33,452 bases of DNA from positions 1 through 33,452 of the forward strand of contig JACQUD010000045.1 in assembly GCA_016210485.1 (NCBI GenBank). Direction: 5' to 3'. The notes under the pieces are model-generated. The model ran no database searches. It was not told the origin of the DNA and saw nothing but the letters and a program-made list of their open reading frames with translations. The translations under genes were made by a program, and so were the position numbers. Numbering within the stretch: position 1 is the stretch's first letter; each line of letters begins with the position of its first letter. Below are positions 21,498-30,289 of the stretch, piece after piece. The stretch is from Chloroflexota bacterium (lineage in GTDB: Bacteria > Chloroflexota > Dehalococcoidia > JACQUD01).

Positions 21498-23744
21498 GTG
21501 GGCAAGAAGGCGGCTCTCGGTCTCATAGTAACGGTCCTCTCGGTAGCACTTCTCTTATCCTTCGCAGCCTGTAAAGGCCCTACAGGCCCGGAGGGGCCAC
21601 AAGGTATTCAGGGCGTAGCAGGCCCCACAGGCACCAGCATTGGCACCATAGAGGGCAAGGTTACTGCTCTGGCAACGGGCAAAGGTGTTGAGAAGGCCTC
21701 TGTAACGACCAATCCTGTAACGGTTTCCGCTACAACGGACGCCGATGGTAAGTATAAAATAGAGAACGTTCCGATAGGGGGCTATTCCATCAAGGCAACG
21801 GCGGCGGGCTATAACGCAGCGAGTTCCCAGGCATCTATCACTGCAGGGAAGTCCGTCACCGCCAACTTCGCCCTCGCAGTCGAGGAGCCTTTCGCCCTGG
21901 CCAAGGTCAGGGCAGTGTCTTTCCGTACCAACGATGGGGAGAAGTACCCCGCAGGGACGCTGCGTTTGACGACTCATTATCTCTTCGATAAGACGCCGAC
22001 GATGACTCACAATGAGAACGATATTGTTACCTCCGGACTCCCCAATGTGGGCGTAGGCTCCTACGTATATTTGGAGGGGAGAGAGGCAGACCACGCTGAC
22101 AAGGCGCTGTCTGGCTGGGAGTGGAGCGTTGTCGGCCCGGGCGAATCCACGGTGACTGTGGAGAATCCGACTTCCCGAACGCCCAGGTTCATGGCCAGCA
22201 AGACAGGCAAATATGAGGTTAAAATAAGCGCCACGAATGCGGACGGCGTGAAAGCCTCCAGCGAGCTGGTGGTCTTCGCCGGCACTTATGTCGGCCAGGC
22301 GGTCTGTATCACCTGTCACAGCGGGAGCGTCATGCCCGATGTCTTCGCCGAGTTCCAGCAGACAGGCCACACCACCAAGCTCATAAACACCTACGCTAGC
22401 TACTCTCCGACCAGCGACTACTGCATAGGCTGCCACACCACGGGTTATAATGAGTCAGACAAGGCGGGCGGCTTCGATGACCTGGCCAAGCAGGCTGGCT
22501 GGGATTCGACCAAGGAGAGCCTCACCGCCTGGCTCAAGAACAACAAATGGACCGTTGACCAGATTATGAACTCTATCATGGGCAAGCTGGCCAACGTCCA
22601 GTGCGAGGCCTGCCATGGCCCCGGTCAGATACACGAGGCGATACTCACTGCCAAAGAGACTACGGCTCTCATGCAGCCCGGCGTGTGCAGCCAGTGCCAT
22701 CCACAGGAGGCCCAGTGGCGTAACTCCGGACACTCCAACACTGGCTCCGTCCAGATGCATATGGCGGAGGGCACTTCCTGCGTAGAATGCCACACCGGAC
22801 AGGGATTCGTGGAGGTGAAGATACGGGGCAATGCTCCTGTATTCCCGAGCCAAGCGACCGCGGAGCAGCCGGCTACCCTGGCTGAGCCCAGCCAGCAGGC
22901 TCCCGTGGCCTGCGCCGCCTGCCACGACCCTCACGCCTTCCCCGAACCCTTCAACAAGGGCACTGCCGATAAGCCCAACATAGCCTCTCTCCAGTTGAGG
23001 GTGTATGGCAATGTAACTATGCCCAACGGGGCAACTGTCAATGCTCAAGAGTCCGCCGTCTGCGTGAGCTGCCATGCCAACAAGCGGGACCTGGCTTACA
23101 AAGCGAACTACCTGGCGGGCAAGAATAGCCGGGGCCCCCACGACAACGCCCAGGCAGACAGCTTCTATGGCGTAAATGCCGCCGCCTTCGACTTCGGCGG
23201 TTCCCCCTACTCCAGCTCGCCTCATAAGGCGGTGGTGACGGAGGGCTGCATCCAGTGCCATATGGCTCCCAATCCCCCAGCGCCGGCGGGCGCTGTGGCC
23301 GACGGCGTAAAGGTTGTTAGCTCCCACGGTGCTCTGGTGCTCTACACTGCGGGCGACCACACCTGGAGCATGAGTGGCGCTTACGGAGATACGACTATAG
23401 AGAACATTGGGGCTTGCACCGGGTGCCACGCGGGCCTGACTACCTTCAACCGACCTGCCTACGGCGACTACGATGGCGATGGCGTGGTGGAGGGCATCCA
23501 GGACGAGGTAACGGGCTTGCTGAAACTGGTGGCTGCTCAGTTGCCTGTGAACGCTGCGGGCACGCGCTTGGCGCCGAACGCGGCCGGAGTTACGGAGCTC
23601 CAGCGCCAGGTGATGTGGAACTACGATCTCATCAACAACGATGGCAGTTTGGGAGTGCACAACGCCGCCTACGCGGTGCAGGTGCTCCAGAGGACATACA
23701 AGCAGATTACGGGCAACGACGTGCCCGGGGCTACCATTCGCTGA
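21498..23744 (+). CDS. Nonahaem c-type cytochrome lipoprotein with collagen-like stalk and Ig-type domains
   Basis: A 748-residue exported protein starting at GTG (AAGGAGG 4 bases upstream). Layout: signal peptide with lipid Cys C25 (SFAAC); short collagen-like segment 28-46; carboxypeptidase-regulatory-like beta domain 50-128 (DADGKYKIENVPIGGYSIKA); PKD/Ig-like domain about 180-262; then nine CxxCH haem sites starting at C270, C309, C369, C397, C428, C472, C522, C584 and C640. A DYDGDGVVEG calcium-type loop is near 658. Haem ligand histidines are plentiful between sites. It is likely a surface electron conduit or reductase paired with the preceding cytochrome. No active-site signature of a known octahaem reductase was recognised. 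Confidence 0.9.
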   Translation: MGKKAALGLIVTVLSVALLLSFAACKGPTGPEGPQGIQGVAGPTGTSIGTIEGKVTALATGKGVEKASVTTNPVTVSATTDADGKYKIENVPIGGYSIKATAAGYNAASSQASITAGKSVTANFALAVEEPFALAKVRAVSFRTNDGEKYPAGTLRLTTHYLFDKTPTMTHNENDIVTSGLPNVGVGSYVYLEGREADHADKALSGWEWSVVGPGESTVTVENPTSRTPRFMASKTGKYEVKISATNADGVKASSELVVFAGTYVGQAVCITCHSGSVMPDVFAEFQQTGHTTKLINTYASYSPTSDYCIGCHTTGYNESDKAGGFDDLAKQAGWDSTKESLTAWLKNNKWTVDQIMNSIMGKLANVQCEACHGPGQIHEAILTAKETTALMQPGVCSQCHPQEAQWRNSGHSNTGSVQMHMAEGTSCVECHTGQGFVEVKIRGNAPVFPSQATAEQPATLAEPSQQAPVACAACHDPHAFPEPFNKGTADKPNIASLQLRVYGNVTMPNGATVNAQESAVCVSCHANKRDLAYKANYLAGKNSRGPHDNAQADSFYGVNAAAFDFGGSPYSSSPHKAVVTEGCIQCHMAPNPPAPAGAVADGVKVVSSHGALVLYTAGDHTWSMSGAYGDTTIENIGACTGCHAGLTTFNRPAYGDYDGDGVVEGIQDEVTGLLKLVAAQLPVNAAGTRLAPNAAGVTELQRQVMWNYDLINNDGSLGVHNAAYAVQVLQRTYKQITGNDVPGATIR

Positions 23745-23764
23745 GATCATAGACGGAGAGCAGA

Positions 23765-23801
23765 GCGGGCGGGCCGATTCATCGGCCTGCCCGCCTTCTT
23801 G
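23765..23801 (+). terminator. Rho-independent-type terminator after the nonahaem cytochrome
   Basis: A 14-base stem (GCGGGCGGGCCGAT at 23765-23778 with ATCGGCCTGCCCGC at 23781-23794, one G-U pair) is followed by CTTCTTGTTCT. It lies 20 bases after the stop codon and before the HD gene. Confidence 0.75.
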
Positions 23802-23837
23802 TTCTGCTATAATGGCTACAAAAACCTGGAGAAGAGC

Positions 23838-24389
23838 ATGCAGCGCCAGGAAGCCGTGGCCTCCATCCAGGCCAAGGTGAAGAATCAGAACACCGTAAAG
23901 CATATGCTGGCCACGGAGGCCATAATGATGGCTCTGGCTCGCCGCCTGGGGCAGGATGAGGATGCCTGGGGGCTGGCCGGCCTCGTCCACGATATAGACC
24001 TGGAGCTGATCCAGGGGGATATGCAAACCCATAGTCGGAGCAGCGCTGAGATGGCCCGGGAGATGGGCGCCTCTGATGAGATATGCCAGGCCATCCTGTG
24101 CCACAATGAGGCCCACGGTATCTCCCGGCAGAGCCTCATGGACAAGGCCCTGTGGTGCGCCGACCCCCTCACCGGGCTGATAGTGGCGGGGGCCCTGGTG
24201 CGGCCTGATAAGAAATTGGCAGGCCTGGACGTGTCCTCCCTGGTCAAGCGCTTTGGGGAGAAGCGCTTCGCCGCCGGGGCTAGTAGAGAGCAGATAGCAT
24301 CCTGCGTAAAGATCGGGCTGGAGATGGAGGAGTTCCTGTCCCTGGGTCTGGAGGCCATGAAGGGCATTGCCCCCGAGTTGGGCTTGTAG
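23838..24389 (+). CDS. HD-domain phosphohydrolase-like protein
   Basis: This 183-residue protein is a compact HDIG-type HD-domain protein of the kind predicted to be a metal-dependent phosphohydrolase. The metal motif is V-H-D-I-D (H51, D52), with an upstream K-H (H22) in NTVKHMLATEAIM, a later HNEAHG and then D in KALWCADPLTGL. The frame extends 13 codons upstream to 23799, but MQRQEAVASIQA at 23838 with CTGGAGAAG in front is a better start. The nucleotide or other substrate cannot be predicted. A terminator separates it from the cytochrome, so it is probably a separate unit with its promoter in the short gap. Confidence 0.85.
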   Translation: MQRQEAVASIQAKVKNQNTVKHMLATEAIMMALARRLGQDEDAWGLAGLVHDIDLELIQGDMQTHSRSSAEMAREMGASDEICQAILCHNEAHGISRQSLMDKALWCADPLTGLIVAGALVRPDKKLAGLDVSSLVKRFGEKRFAAGASREQIASCVKIGLEMEEFLSLGLEAMKGIAPELGL

Positions 24390-24410
24390 GTCGGGCGTGT
24401 GCTCATCGGT

Positions 24411-24489
24411 GTCATTCTGAGGAGTCCGCCGCAGGCGGGCGACGAAGAATCTCAGATTCCTCGTCCTTCTGCGAAGGACTCAGAATGAC
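24411..24489. repeat. Palindromic intergenic repeat (REP/MITE-like)
   Basis: The 79-base element has perfect 11-base ends, GTCATTCTGAG (24411-24421) and CTCAGAATGAC (24479-24489). Its centre is another palindrome, GACGA-a-GAATCT-c-AGATTC-c-TCGTC. Elements with GTCATTCTGAG ends are widespread intergenic repeats in several phyla, including Chloroflexota. It lies between the convergent HD and rad50 genes and may act as a two-way terminator. Confidence 0.8.
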
Positions 24490-24499
24490 AACAGCTTTG

Positions 24500-27073
24500 T
24501 CAGGTTACAGTGAAGGTGGAGCCACTCTCTGTCTTGGTCACCTCGATGCGTACCGGGAAGGCCTCTTTCAGCTCCTCGATGTGGGTGATGACCAGCACTT
24601 TCTCGAAGTCGTCCTGGATGGAGGTTATGGCCTCCACGATGCTGTCTCGGCCAGCGCTATCCTGAGTGCCGAACCCCTCGTCGATGATCAGGATGGGGAG
24701 GGGTGCCCGAGCACGGCGGGCCAGGAGGCGGGAGAGGGCGATGCGCAGGGCCAGGTTGATGCGGAAGGCCTCGCCTCCGCTGAACATCTCGTAGTTGCGA
24801 GTCCCTAGCTCGTCGGCGATGAGGATGTCCAGGGTCTCTATAGGCTCTCCCTTCCCTGCCCTCCGGGGCCTCTGGGCCTCTAGCGTGAGGAACATCCGCC
24901 CCCCCGTCATCCGGGTCAGAAGCTGATTGGCTTCGGCCTCTACTTCGGGGAGAGCAGATTCGATAATGAGGGCCGGGACTCCTCGGTGGCTGAAGGCTAG
25001 GGCCAGCTCCTCATAGATATCCTTCTCTCGAGAGACTAGGTGTAGCTCCCTCTCCTTTGAGGCCAGCATTCCTTCCAGGGCTAGGCATCGCTCAAGTTTT
25101 TGCTGGGCAGCGCCCAGCCGCCGGTCCGCCGCCTCCTTTTGGCTGGAAGTTTCTTTAAACGTTGCCTCAGCCTGGCGAAGCTGCGCCGAGGCCTGGGGCA
25201 GGCCCTGTAGTTCCTGGCGTAGCTCTTCGATTCTTTGAGCTAGGGCGCGAAGAGAGCTGTCCAGCGCCTCGGCCAGGCTTCGAGCCTGGGCCAGGGCGGC
25301 TTCCTCTTGGGGGATAAGCTTCTCGGCTTCCCTCAGTCGCATCAGGTGGGCTTCATAGGGAGTCAGCTCCCGAATACGGCGCTGGGCCTGGAGATGCTGG
25401 GCCTCGTCATAGCCCAGCTCGGCCATCTCCTGCCCCAGCCTTTGTAGCTCCTGGCGCTCCTGGTGGGCGAAATCCTGCGAGCCCAACCTGGCTCTCATCG
25501 CTTCCAATAAAGGGCGGTGTGCCTCCGTAGCCTCTCTGGCCGCCACGGCTTGGGCCACGTCTTTTTTCAGGGAGGCGTCTCTGGCTTGGGCTCGTGCCGT
25601 CTCCTGCTTTAGGCGAACCTCCCCATTCTCCACCTCCTCTTTCAGGGCCATCAGCTCCCTTCCCTTCTCAAGGATGGCCTCTTCTGCCTCCTTGAGGGAT
25701 CGCTCCTGCCCCAATATCTCATCATGGAACAAGGCCTGAAGGCGTGCTCTATCCTCCTTGGATAGGGGCCGCTGGCACAGGGGGCACAAAGCCTCCTCGG
25801 GCTTCAGCATGTCCAGCTTGCCCTGGAGGTCGCTGATCTCATCCCGCGCCTTATCACCCCGAGACTGGAGGCTCTGGATTTGAAGGGCGAGGCCGGAGGC
25901 CTGCTGTCTTTTTGCTTTCAGCCCCTCTTCCTGCCTATATAGGGCCTCCAGGTGTTTGGCTATCTCTTTCAACTCTTTCTGCGCCACCTCCAGGCCTGAT
26001 ACCTGCGCTTCCAGCTTGTCCAGCTCGGCCTGGGCCAGTCTTTCCTGGGTGGCCAGGTCGCTCCTGATTCGCTCCACCGCTGCCTGGAGGCTGGCGTGAC
26101 GCTCTCTCAAGCTCAGGAGCGTATGGAGCTTGTGTCCCAGTTCGTCGTTGGCTTGCCTCAAAGAAACTAGCTCTCGGTATCCTGTCTCCACCTCCTGAGC
26201 CTGGGAGAGGATGCCCTGGTATTCCTGCATTTGCTGGAGGTGGCGATGAGCTTGGCTCTCCCAGGAGCGGCACTCAGCTTCCTTTTGGGTCCTCTCGCCA
26301 TCCAGTTGGCCCAGTTCCTGCCCTTTTATCTCCAGTTCCATCGCCGACCGGCGGAGGTTATCCACGTTTCTCTCCTGGACCTGGCGGCGGCTCTCCACAG
26401 CCTCCAGGAGGGCTTGGGCCTCCTGAAGCTCAGCCTCGTAGTTGGCTTTCAGGGCCAGCTCCCGGCTCAAGCTTTCAATCTCACGTTTCAGCGCCTCCTC
26501 CTCAGCCTCCCGCAGTTTGAGGTGGTCTTTGGCCATGGCTTCCAGCCTGTCGTAGAAGCCGAGGCCCAGGATGTTGCTCAGGATGTCCTTGCGCTGGGCG
26601 GGGGGTCGGTGGGTGAACTCATCGGCCCTCCCCTGGAGGAGGAAGGCGCTGTTAATGAAGGTGTCGTAGTCCAGGCGCAGGATTTCCAGGAGGATCTGCT
26701 GCGTTTCTCGGAGGCTGTTGCCGGCGATGGAGCGGAAGCCTCCGTTATGGGCTACCTGGAGTTCTAGGAGGCTCTGGCCTGGCTGGCCGGGGCGGCGGCC
26801 CCGGGCGCGCTTGCGCAGGACTCGGTAGCGCTCCTTTCCCTCCAGGAACTCTATCTCTACCTCCATCTCCCCTTGGCTATAGTGTATGAGGTCATCGTCG
26901 CTGGCAGCCCGGGACTTTCCCCACAGTGCCCAGGTCATGGCCTCCAGGAGGGCGGACTTGCCGTGGCCATTGTCGCCGCAGAGGCAGGCCACGTGGACGC
27001 CCTCCAGGTCGAGGGTGGGGACTCCCTCCCGGTAGCACATGAAGTTGCGCAGGGAGAGCCTGAGGGGGATCAC
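24500..27073 (-). CDS. sbcC: Rad50/SbcC-type SMC ATPase
   Basis: The 857-residue ATPase partner of Mre11/SbcD, which tethers and processes DNA ends. Walker A GDNGHGKS is at 33-40, followed by the QGRADEF segment typical of Rad50; long coiled coils run from about 180 to 740 with the CPLC zinc hook at 430-433; the SGGE signature is at about 765 and Walker B IIDEGFGTQD at about 796. It is shorter than E. coli SbcC (1048 residues) and similar to archaeal and Gram-positive Rad50. The ATG overlaps the stop of the beta-CASP gene by 4 bases. It is the last gene of a three-gene unit. Confidence 0.93.
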   Translation of the reverse strand: MIPLRLSLRNFMCYREGVPTLDLEGVHVACLCGDNGHGKSALLEAMTWALWGKSRAASDDDLIHYSQGEMEVEIEFLEGKERYRVLRKRARGRRPGQPGQSLLELQVAHNGGFRSIAGNSLRETQQILLEILRLDYDTFINSAFLLQGRADEFTHRPPAQRKDILSNILGLGFYDRLEAMAKDHLKLREAEEEALKREIESLSRELALKANYEAELQEAQALLEAVESRRQVQERNVDNLRRSAMELEIKGQELGQLDGERTQKEAECRSWESQAHRHLQQMQEYQGILSQAQEVETGYRELVSLRQANDELGHKLHTLLSLRERHASLQAAVERIRSDLATQERLAQAELDKLEAQVSGLEVAQKELKEIAKHLEALYRQEEGLKAKRQQASGLALQIQSLQSRGDKARDEISDLQGKLDMLKPEEALCPLCQRPLSKEDRARLQALFHDEILGQERSLKEAEEAILEKGRELMALKEEVENGEVRLKQETARAQARDASLKKDVAQAVAAREATEAHRPLLEAMRARLGSQDFAHQERQELQRLGQEMAELGYDEAQHLQAQRRIRELTPYEAHLMRLREAEKLIPQEEAALAQARSLAEALDSSLRALAQRIEELRQELQGLPQASAQLRQAEATFKETSSQKEAADRRLGAAQQKLERCLALEGMLASKERELHLVSREKDIYEELALAFSHRGVPALIIESALPEVEAEANQLLTRMTGGRMFLTLEAQRPRRAGKGEPIETLDILIADELGTRNYEMFSGGEAFRINLALRIALSRLLARRARAPLPILIIDEGFGTQDSAGRDSIVEAITSIQDDFEKVLVITHIEELKEAFPVRIEVTKTESGSTFTVT

Positions 27074-28671
27074 AGCTTTATTTCCCGGCCCAGCTCAGGG
27101 ATGCGAACTTCTATGCCTGTGCCCGCCAGTTTTTCCCCGAAAATCTGTGGTTTCTCCGTATGAATAGGTAAAACTACTTGTGGGTGGATGTCTTTTATCA
27201 TTTGGATAAGCTCCGGCCCGCTGGCGTGGCCCGAGGCATGAATATAGATGGGCTCATGGTGAGGCGCGTTGATGTGGAAGCGTTCTAGCCAGCGCTTCAA
27301 TCTCGCCTCGTCCAATTTCATTTCTTCGTTGAAGGGTTCGCTCCGGGCCCCAATGAAAACACTTCCAGATGGTGGCTCCAAATCGATTAGCTCGTTGAAG
27401 TCGAAGAAGTCCATGTGGACAATGTATTGAGTGGGATTTTGGCGGATCTCATAGGCCCTCACCCCTCTATCGTAATGTTCGGTCCTGATGGTCGAAGCGT
27501 CCCCACGGCTCCACTTTGTGCTGAATCCTATCGCATATTTGTTGCTCACATAGTCCTGCTTGCTATAGAGCATACTCTCTTTTCTTTCCAGATAGACCCG
27601 CACGCTCTTTTCCGAAAGCACGTCGGTGATTCCGGACTCAGGAAAGTCCTTGAGCTTGTTGAGCAAATAGGCAAGCTTGGGGGAGATAACCAGGGTGCGT
27701 CCCGTCTGCTCTGCCACAGTTTTCAGTGTTTGGTATCTGGTGGTATCTTTCCAGGCAAATCCAACCATAACTAAGCCAGCGCTACTAGAGACTAGTTTTC
27801 TGCACCCTTCTTCAACATTCAACTCGCTGTCTGGGGCGTCATCGTCTATTCTCGTGCCCTCGGTTATTAAAATATTTGGCCTTAGATTTCTCACTTTCTT
27901 CCAAAAGCCCTCGGTGTAATCGTTTCTGCGTCCGTGAAATCTCAAGTCTCCGGTATACAGCACACGCTGGCCATCTGACAGGCTGAGCAAAAACGATGCA
28001 CCTCCAGGAACAGAATGATCGACAGGAATGGCTTCGACCAAGATGTTTCCTATACTTATCGGTCCAGCCAAGGTGTTAAATTGGCGCGGGCGTGGCTCAC
28101 CTGAAGTGAGGTCGAAGGCTCCTGGGAAAAATGCGGTTTTGCCTGTGCGCTTAAGGCTTTTGCCTTTTGCGGCTGTGAACTCGTACTCGAATCCGCCTCT
28201 GCCCAGGTCTTCCGCAACCTCTATGGTAGCTTTAGTTATCTCGGTGCAAAAGATGGGAATCTTTTCGTCCAATAGGGAGATGTGCTTGAAGTGATCCTCG
28301 TGGGTGTGTGAGAGGAGAACAGCATCAACGAAGGGTTTACCATCTCTTTCCCTTATTATTTCGTCATAGCTCTTGACATTGGTCTCCCAGAGCGAACTGT
28401 CGCCCATGCCATGCTCTTTTAGTACCTCGTCGATGCCTTCGACCTTCAGGAGGTCTGACCTATATATGCCGTCCACTCTGGGTACTATCCCGAGCCTGAG
28501 CTGGTCTCGAAGAGCGTTATTGGTCCTGGGTTGCAAAAACTCTTCGTAAAAATCCCCCATTCTGTGGAAGGAGATGCCGAAATCGAGGAAAAGCCTGGTT
28601 TCAGCGTCTTCTATCAGCACTTTGTTGCCCCCCACCTCTCCCACCCCGCCGTAGAAGGTCAGCGAAGTCAC
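27070..28671 (-). CDS. Metallo-beta-lactamase/beta-CASP nuclease (RNase J-like) inside the mre11-rad50 operon
   Basis: This 533-residue protein has a complete MBL fold with SHTHEDH (H122-H127), VDHS (H219) and LYTGDLRFHG (D242) metal motifs, plus the beta-CASP C-terminal motif YIHASGHASG (H478, H482) and VLPIHTEKP (H504). These are hallmarks of nucleases such as RNase J, CPSF and Artemis/SNM1. It lacks room for the long RNase J C-terminal domain. The N-terminus has a 90-residue insertion between strand one and the HxHxDH loop. It overlaps mre11 by 4 bases upstream and rad50 by 4 bases downstream. Whether it cuts RNA or DNA cannot be told; the context favours DNA repair. Confidence 0.88.
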   Translation of the reverse strand: MTSLTFYGGVGEVGGNKVLIEDAETRLFLDFGISFHRMGDFYEEFLQPRTNNALRDQLRLGIVPRVDGIYRSDLLKVEGIDEVLKEHGMGDSSLWETNVKSYDEIIRERDGKPFVDAVLLSHTHEDHFKHISLLDEKIPIFCTEITKATIEVAEDLGRGGFEYEFTAAKGKSLKRTGKTAFFPGAFDLTSGEPRPRQFNTLAGPISIGNILVEAIPVDHSVPGGASFLLSLSDGQRVLYTGDLRFHGRRNDYTEGFWKKVRNLRPNILITEGTRIDDDAPDSELNVEEGCRKLVSSSAGLVMVGFAWKDTTRYQTLKTVAEQTGRTLVISPKLAYLLNKLKDFPESGITDVLSEKSVRVYLERKESMLYSKQDYVSNKYAIGFSTKWSRGDASTIRTEHYDRGVRAYEIRQNPTQYIVHMDFFDFNELIDLEPPSGSVFIGARSEPFNEEMKLDEARLKRWLERFHINAPHHEPIYIHASGHASGPELIQMIKDIHPQVVLPIHTEKPQIFGEKLAGTGIEVRIPELGREIKL

Positions 28672-29930
28672 GGCATCGTCTCCTGGCCGATGGCTTCCTG
28701 GATGAGTCGCTCACCGTATTCCTGGAGCGTTTGCGCTCTCTCCGGGGCTGTGCCCCTGACCTCCAGGTAGTGGCGCAGGGCCACCGCCGGCGTCAGCCCT
28801 GGGCCCGGCTCCAGCCCGCGCCTGGGCCGGCCAGTCGACTCCACCTCCCAGGCGATGGCGGCCACGAAGTGGGCGGGGGCCAGGGCCTTCCTCAGGGCCG
28901 ATTCGTCAATGAGATGGCGGTCATCCTCGGCCACCTTTATCTTCAGGCGGACGATGGCATCCTCTATCTTGTAGCGGGCGATGGCTCTGAGGAGGGCGTC
29001 AGTGGGGCTGGGAGGAATAGCATCGGCTTCTATGGTGAGGAAGGGTCGGGACTCCACGGGGTGGAAGCTCCACTCGGCGCGCCTGCCTGCTGGCTTCGAT
29101 GGGTCTATCTCCACCAGGCAGAAGCCCTTGGCCTCTCCCTCCTCACTGAAGTCTATGGCCTGGAGGCTACCGGAGTAAACGATGGGGGGGGCCTCGGAGA
29201 GGGCCTGGTGGCGATGGATGTGGCCCAGGGCTACGTAGTCCAGGTAGGGGTGATAGAGGCTGCTCTTGAGGAAGGCGATGTCGTGCCCCAGCATCATGCC
29301 ACGTTCCGAGCCGAACTTCGCCGAGTCCACGTGGAGGTGGCTGGACAGGACGGCGGGGATGTCCTCCCGCAGGTTTCGATATTCCTCTTGGAGCCAGGCG
29401 GCTACGATGTCTCTGGCCCTCTGGTTCATCTGGTCCAGGGGCAGGTTCTTGTGCTCCTCTTTTGCCAGGAGGGCGCGGCGCTGTGCCCAGGGCAGGGCGA
29501 TGACCTGGAGGGGGCCACTGTGGGTCTGGAGGAGGTAGGTGCCGGGGCGGGAGGCCACGGTTACGTTCTCCAGGGCCAGGGTGTGGCCCTTCGACGAGCT
29601 CAGGACAGCGAAGATCTCCATGGTGTGGGCGCGGGAGGGGGAGGCGGGGAGGTCGTGGTTGCCGGCCAGGAGGAAGACGTGGATGCCGGAGGAGGCGAGC
29701 CTGGAGATGCGGCGGGCGAACTCCCGCTGCTGGGTCTGGGAGGGGTCGCGAGATTTGTAGGCGTCGCCGCAGAAGAGGAAGACGTCGGCTCTCTCCTGGA
29801 GGGCGAAGTCCACGGCTTCATCCAGGGCGGAGAGGGCGTCCAGGAGGCGGGTGTTGAGGCCGGTGGCCGGGTCTATGCGGCCATAGGTCTCCACGCCCAG
29901 GTGAAGGTCAGAGAGGTGGAGGAGTTTCAT
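28668..29930 (-). CDS. sbcD: Mre11/SbcD-type DNA exonuclease
   Basis: This 420-residue phosphoesterase is the nuclease partner of Rad50. Metal-binding motifs are in order: SDLHLG (D8, H10), CGDAYKSRDPS (D56), LAGNHDLPAS (N91, H92), SSHLHVD and ALGHIHRH. Archaeal and SbcD proteins have the same set. The C-terminal part (KPAGRRAEWSFHPVESRPF and beyond) includes the capping region that binds Rad50. The ATG at 29930 has no SD and follows a TTGACA-type promoter closely, so the transcript is nearly leaderless. It is the first gene of the mre11-beta-CASP-rad50 operon. Confidence 0.93.
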   Translation of the reverse strand: MKLLHLSDLHLGVETYGRIDPATGLNTRLLDALSALDEAVDFALQERADVFLFCGDAYKSRDPSQTQQREFARRISRLASSGIHVFLLAGNHDLPASPSRAHTMEIFAVLSSSKGHTLALENVTVASRPGTYLLQTHSGPLQVIALPWAQRRALLAKEEHKNLPLDQMNQRARDIVAAWLQEEYRNLREDIPAVLSSHLHVDSAKFGSERGMMLGHDIAFLKSSLYHPYLDYVALGHIHRHQALSEAPPIVYSGSLQAIDFSEEGEAKGFCLVEIDPSKPAGRRAEWSFHPVESRPFLTIEADAIPPSPTDALLRAIARYKIEDAIVRLKIKVAEDDRHLIDESALRKALAPAHFVAAIAWEVESTGRPRRGLEPGPGLTPAVALRHYLEVRGTAPERAQTLQEYGERLIQEAIGQETMP

Positions 29931-29944
29931 GTTTGATTGTTTTT

Positions 29945-29973
29945 ATTTTTTGGTGGCCGATGGAGTCTGTCAA
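29945..29973 (-). promoter_or_regulatory. Promoter of the mre11-betaCASP-rad50 operon
   Basis: TTGACA (29973-29968), a 17-base spacer and AAAAAT (29950-29945). Start expected near 29938, about 8 bases before the ATG, in an A-rich stretch without an SD. Confidence 0.5.
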
Positions 29974-30028
29974 GCGGCTGATTAGGTTCAAGGGGAGGTC
30001 GGCCTTGGGGCTGGGGCGGTGCCAGAAT

Positions 30029-30245
30029 TCAATCACAGGCCACATTGGAGTTTCCGTTTTTTAACCTTACCCTTTTGTGCTTTCCGAGGGGCTTGGCCTG
30101 CCTGGCCTGGGGCGATGATGGCGAGGCTGTCCGGGATGGATTCGGCAGGCTCTCCGCGCACGGAGTCCGCTCCGTTCCGAGAGTCCGCAGAGCGGACAAG
30201 GCGGACATCACGAGGTGGAGGTAGATGCTGGGCCGGTATGTAATA
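30029..30245 (-). ncRNA. Possible structured RNA or long leader upstream of mre11
   Basis: The promoter at 30246-30274 would transcribe this stretch, which has no convincing gene. Hairpins in the transcript include GTCCGCTC/GAGCGGAC (30197-30190 with 30172-30165) and CTCCG-TGCG-CGGAG (about 30164-30151). A 101-codon frame crosses it but shows no protein family and is low-complexity at its end. It could be a small RNA, a long mre11 leader or a decayed gene. Confidence 0.25.
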
Positions 30246-30274
30246 ATCATAGGGCTAGGCGATGAGCGGGTCAA
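30246..30274 (-). promoter_or_regulatory. Strong promoter with no assigned gene
   Basis: TTGACC (30274-30269), a 17-base spacer and TATGAT (30251-30246) on the minus strand. Start expected near 30239, about 310 bases upstream of mre11. Confidence 0.5.
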
Positions 30275-30289
30275 TGGCCACAGGTCTCC

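Noticed and set aside
22455-24116. 553-codon minus-strand open frame across the nonahaem cytochrome and HD genes
   Set aside because: It crosses a strong terminator and two genes with clear motifs on the other strand; its translation is low-complexity.
28731-29936. 401-codon plus-strand open frame antisense to mre11
   Set aside because: It is a Gly/Val/Glu-rich mirror of the GC-rich mre11 gene; the minus strand encodes all Mre11 metal motifs.
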